Shown piece after piece: positions 61,865 through 64,000 of a DNA stretch of 64,000 nucleotides. Each line of letters starts with the position of its first letter. Positions within the stretch are counted from its first letter, which is position 1. The stretch lies in contig NZ_FNPI01000001.1 of NCBI RefSeq assembly GCF_900107275.1, forward strand, positions 682,001 through 746,000, read 5' to 3'. The notes beneath the pieces are model-generated. The model was not told where the DNA came from and did not search any database. It saw nothing but the letters and a program-made list of their open reading frames with translations. The DNA comes from Evansella caseinilytica. GTDB taxonomy: Bacteria; Bacillota; Bacilli; Bacillales; Salisediminibacteriaceae. The translations under genes were made by a program, and so were the position numbers.

Positions 61865-62110
61865 GTTTGTCCAAAGCAGCTGCGGGATCGCTGCCATTTT
61901 TGTCAGCTTATTTGATAAGATAACAATGGGGCGGAATTTTGAAGAAAATCCGCCTCAATTTGCTTCAACATCAGTAAAATCAGATGAATTCAGACAAATG
62001 CAAAAATCGTCGAGATATAAAAAATCCCTGCTGTTTCCCGGACTTTTTGAACACCCCCTATAAATATCAGCAAACTTAATACAAGGAAAGCAGTATATGA
62101 AGCCCACATA

Positions 62111-63103
62111 CTATAGCTTTTGAATTAATTTATTGATTTGTCCTTTGAAATAGCTCTTAGCCATCATGGCGTATGCTTTGTTGTAGCGGTAGGTTTCCAC
62201 CATCATGATGACAGCCATGTATAATCGGTACAAATTCATCCGCACACGGTCATCTTCACCGATTGTGACTGGCAGACCACTTATCTCACTATAGCCTGTA
62301 CAGAAATCCTGCTCTTTTTCCACATCACTAAACAACATCATAGCCGAGGTGAAATCCGCATAGGGATCGCCGAAAAAGCAGCGTTCAAAATCTACAACAC
62401 CGGTAATATGGAAGGCGCCATTCTTTTTTAAAAACACATTTCCTGCCCACATATCAAAATCAACAAGCTTGGGGACTGTTACTGCATCCAATAAACTCCG
62501 ATGACTTTTCAAGATATTATCGATTTCTGCATAAGGCAGCTTGTCTCCTCGCATTCGCCCGTCATTCAAGATATCATTCATCATTGAAGTAAATGCCTTG
62601 CCCCAACTGTCGAAGTGAAATCGTTTATCATCTTTGATATACCCGAACCAGTTTCCCTCAACACTATGCACTGCGGCATTACAGCGTCCTAGATCACGCA
62701 TTAGTGCAGGGCGATCCCCTTTTTTTATCTTTCGTCCGCAGCTTTTCCATGTTTGACCGTCCAATTTCTCCATGAAGAAATAATCGCAAGGAATATGCTT
62801 GTGGGTGAAGTCGTATGCATATACGATTGGCGTTGGAATAGGTTTATCCTTCAAAAGATTGTATACCTTTACCTCGGTGCGCAAAATATCCTGTTCATAT
62901 GTCAAAATTTCGACAGTAGATTCTGGACCAACCTTGAGAACAACACCTTTTTCCAAAACACCACTACCCTCTATCAAATAAGCAGCATTGAACATACCGT
63001 CTGTCAACTCTTTTATCCGCAATCTTTCAGCATTCGGAAAGTGTAGTGTCGTCACTGCCTTTATTTGCTCAGGTGTCATTCTACTTTTTGTTTTACTCTT
63101 CAT
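62111..63103 (-). CDS. Aminoglycoside phosphotransferase (APH) family kinase
   Basis: 330 residues of the protein-kinase-like APH fold. N-lobe ATP-binding Lys in 'GVVLKVGPES', then the hinge 'FFMEKLDGQTWKS'. The catalytic loop 'LVDFDMWAGNVFL' (Asp and Asn, about residue 215) and the metal-binding 'GVVDFERCFFGDPYADF' are present. Homologues include antibiotic kinases, choline/homoserine kinases and fructosamine-like kinases; this one has no obvious resistance-type substrate signature. ATG 63103 follows AAGGAG at 9 nt, which itself overlaps the end of the upstream MATE gene. Confidence 0.87.
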   Translation of the reverse strand: MKSKTKSRMTPEQIKAVTTLHFPNAERLRIKELTDGMFNAAYLIEGSGVLEKGVVLKVGPESTVEILTYEQDILRTEVKVYNLLKDKPIPTPIVYAYDFTHKHIPCDYFFMEKLDGQTWKSCGRKIKKGDRPALMRDLGRCNAAVHSVEGNWFGYIKDDKRFHFDSWGKAFTSMMNDILNDGRMRGDKLPYAEIDNILKSHRSLLDAVTVPKLVDFDMWAGNVFLKKNGAFHITGVVDFERCFFGDPYADFTSAMMLFSDVEKEQDFCTGYSEISGLPVTIGEDDRVRMNLYRLYMAVIMMVETYRYNKAYAMMAKSYFKGQINKLIQKL

Positions 63104-63117
63104 TTTCAAGCACTCCT

Positions 63118-64000
63118 TCATACACCAAGTTTTCTTAGCCGCCCCCCAAAAGAGAAGGCCAGCGCAAAAATGAGTATATCAGATAGGAAAAACGACCAAA
63201 AAACCCCACTAAGACCACCTAATCTACTCATGATCATAAGCACCGGGAATTGAATTGCACAAAATCCAAGTGTTGGGAGCAATATCGCCTTTCTTGCATC
63301 ACCAATAGATTGGTAGCATGCCGAAATGAGTGGACTGTATCCCCTAATTGGCATGGCCATCAGCATGAACAACAAAACAGTACTGCCTGTGGATATGATC
63401 GCGCTATCGTCTGTGAAAATTTCCATTAGTGGTTGTCGTATCAAGATACCGAAAATAACAATAACAACTCCATATATAATAGAAGCTGAAAAAGCAATAT
63501 TGATGGTCTTTTTAACCCGGTCGATATTTTCTCTCGTGAAATTATAGCCAATAATTGGTTGTATCCCCTGGGCAATGCCATTTTGAGGCAGCAATAAGAA
63601 TGTTTGAATGCGTACTGCAAATGCAAATGCCGTAATGGCAGGTTCTCCACCTGTTGCTCCCAGCATTCGGTTTAGAACAATAACTAAAATACTGGAGGAT
63701 ATCTGATTAAGAAGAGACGGGAATCCAATCACAGCCACTTCACGTATAATGCTAGGGCTGATTTGGAAATCCTGTCCTTTGATACGATATGCTCTTCCTT
63801 TGCGGACAAAGAAAAACCAAATACTCATGCAAACGGAAGTGATCTGTGCAGCGACGGTTGCCAGAGCTGCACCAGTTACGCCCATATTAAGTGGAAAAAC
63901 AAAAATGACATCAAGTATCAGATTTACAGCAACCGGAACCACCCAAAGACATAAAGCAAATGTTGTAGCACCTTCTGCGCGTACTAGTGAGGAGAAAGCT
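63118..64000 (-). CDS. MATE-family efflux transporter, 5' end outside the window
   Basis: At least 294 residues in frame to the window edge, equal to the C-terminal two thirds of a ~450-residue MATE protein. The visible start is inside helix-rich sequence ('LVRAEGATTFALCLW..'), matching the conserved RAEG motif of this family, so the real start lies beyond 64000. Six or more membrane helices follow. Conserved: 'GVTGAALATVAAQ' and 'QNGIAQGIQPIIGYNF'. It would extrude drugs or metabolites by cation antiport. The APH-type gene follows 15 nt after its stop, likely one operon. Confidence 0.9.
   Translation of the reverse strand, partial: AFSSLVRAEGATTFALCLWVVPVAVNLILDVIFVFPLNMGVTGAALATVAAQITSVCMSIWFFFVRKGRAYRIKGQDFQISPSIIREVAVIGFPSLLNQISSSILVIVLNRMLGATGGEPAITAFAFAVRIQTFLLLPQNGIAQGIQPIIGYNFTRENIDRVKKTINIAFSASIIYGVVIVIFGILIRQPLMEIFTDDSAIISTGSTVLLFMLMAMPIRGYSPLISACYQSIGDARKAILLPTLGFCAIQFPVLMIMSRLGGLSGVFWSFFLSDILIFALAFSFGGRLRKLGV

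Overview
The window looks like a chromosomal segment of a facultatively anaerobic, motile, endospore-forming-type Bacillaceae (low-to-mid GC Firmicute). The support is AGGAGG-type ribosome sites with frequent TTG/GTG starts, AcoR/sigma-54 (SigL) control of an aldehyde dehydrogenase, YtrA/YtrB-type ABC genes, a DUF4003 protein, MerR/BltR-type regulators and many Bacillus-style intergenic repeats. I cannot name a species. No rRNA, tRNA, CRISPR array or intact insertion sequence was seen.

Layout. 0.1-5 kb: a GNAT acetyltransferase, then an AcoR-like sigma-54 activator divergent from an aldehyde dehydrogenase that has a clear -24/-12 promoter. 5.2-13.2 kb: a hexonate/hexuronate operon on the minus strand (Zn alcohol dehydrogenase, three-part TRAP transporter, mannonate dehydratase, fructuronate reductase) with a divergent GntR/FCD regulator and three copies of one operator-like palindrome between them. 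13.4-15.3 kb: phosphonoacetaldehyde hydrolase overlapping an iron alcohol dehydrogenase. 15.4-17.1 kb: a divergent Hsp33 followed by a TipAS-type MerR regulator, behind a textbook MerR promoter (19-bp spacer with a perfect palindrome). 17.6-20.1 kb: a HEAT-repeat membrane protein overlapping a processive GT2 glycosyltransferase. 20.4-23.8 kb: an MFS remnant, a NUDIX hydrolase and a chemoreceptor.

24.3-41.8 kb is the centrepiece: a glycyl-radical-enzyme bacterial microcompartment (GRM) locus. It encodes pyruvate:flavodoxin/ferredoxin oxidoreductase, a B12-independent 1,2-propanediol/glycerol-type dehydratase, its radical-SAM activase, shell proteins (one BMC-T, three BMC-H, one BMC-P), a PduM-like protein, PduL, a CoA-acylating aldehyde dehydrogenase, an iron alcohol dehydrogenase, a PocR-domain sensor kinase, an AraC-type response regulator and a dedicated S-adenosylmethionine synthetase. 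The inferred scheme is diol -> aldehyde inside the shell, then aldehyde -> acyl-CoA -> acyl-phosphate (PduL) balanced by aldehyde -> alcohol. PFOR could supply electrons and MetK SAM for activase. Odd points are an activase without the usual ferredoxin insert, a kinase whose H-box histidine is Gln, a BMC-H shell protein with a long cationic tail, and an intergenic repeat inside the shell operon.

42.5-50 kb: a CDF metal exporter, AroD, shikimate kinase, 6-phosphogluconate dehydrogenase and a second chemoreceptor. 50.3-57 kb: an MFS exporter, a frameshifted agmatine-deiminase-family gene with a divergent MerR regulator, a small multidrug export protein and an ABC-2/GntR/ATPase operon. 57.4-64 kb: a membrane-anchored glycerophosphodiesterase, an FHA-winged-helix protein, DUF4003, a broken PH-domain gene, a small membrane protein, an APH-type kinase and a MATE transporter running off the end. 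At least six families of short or mid-size non-coding repeats fill the gaps.
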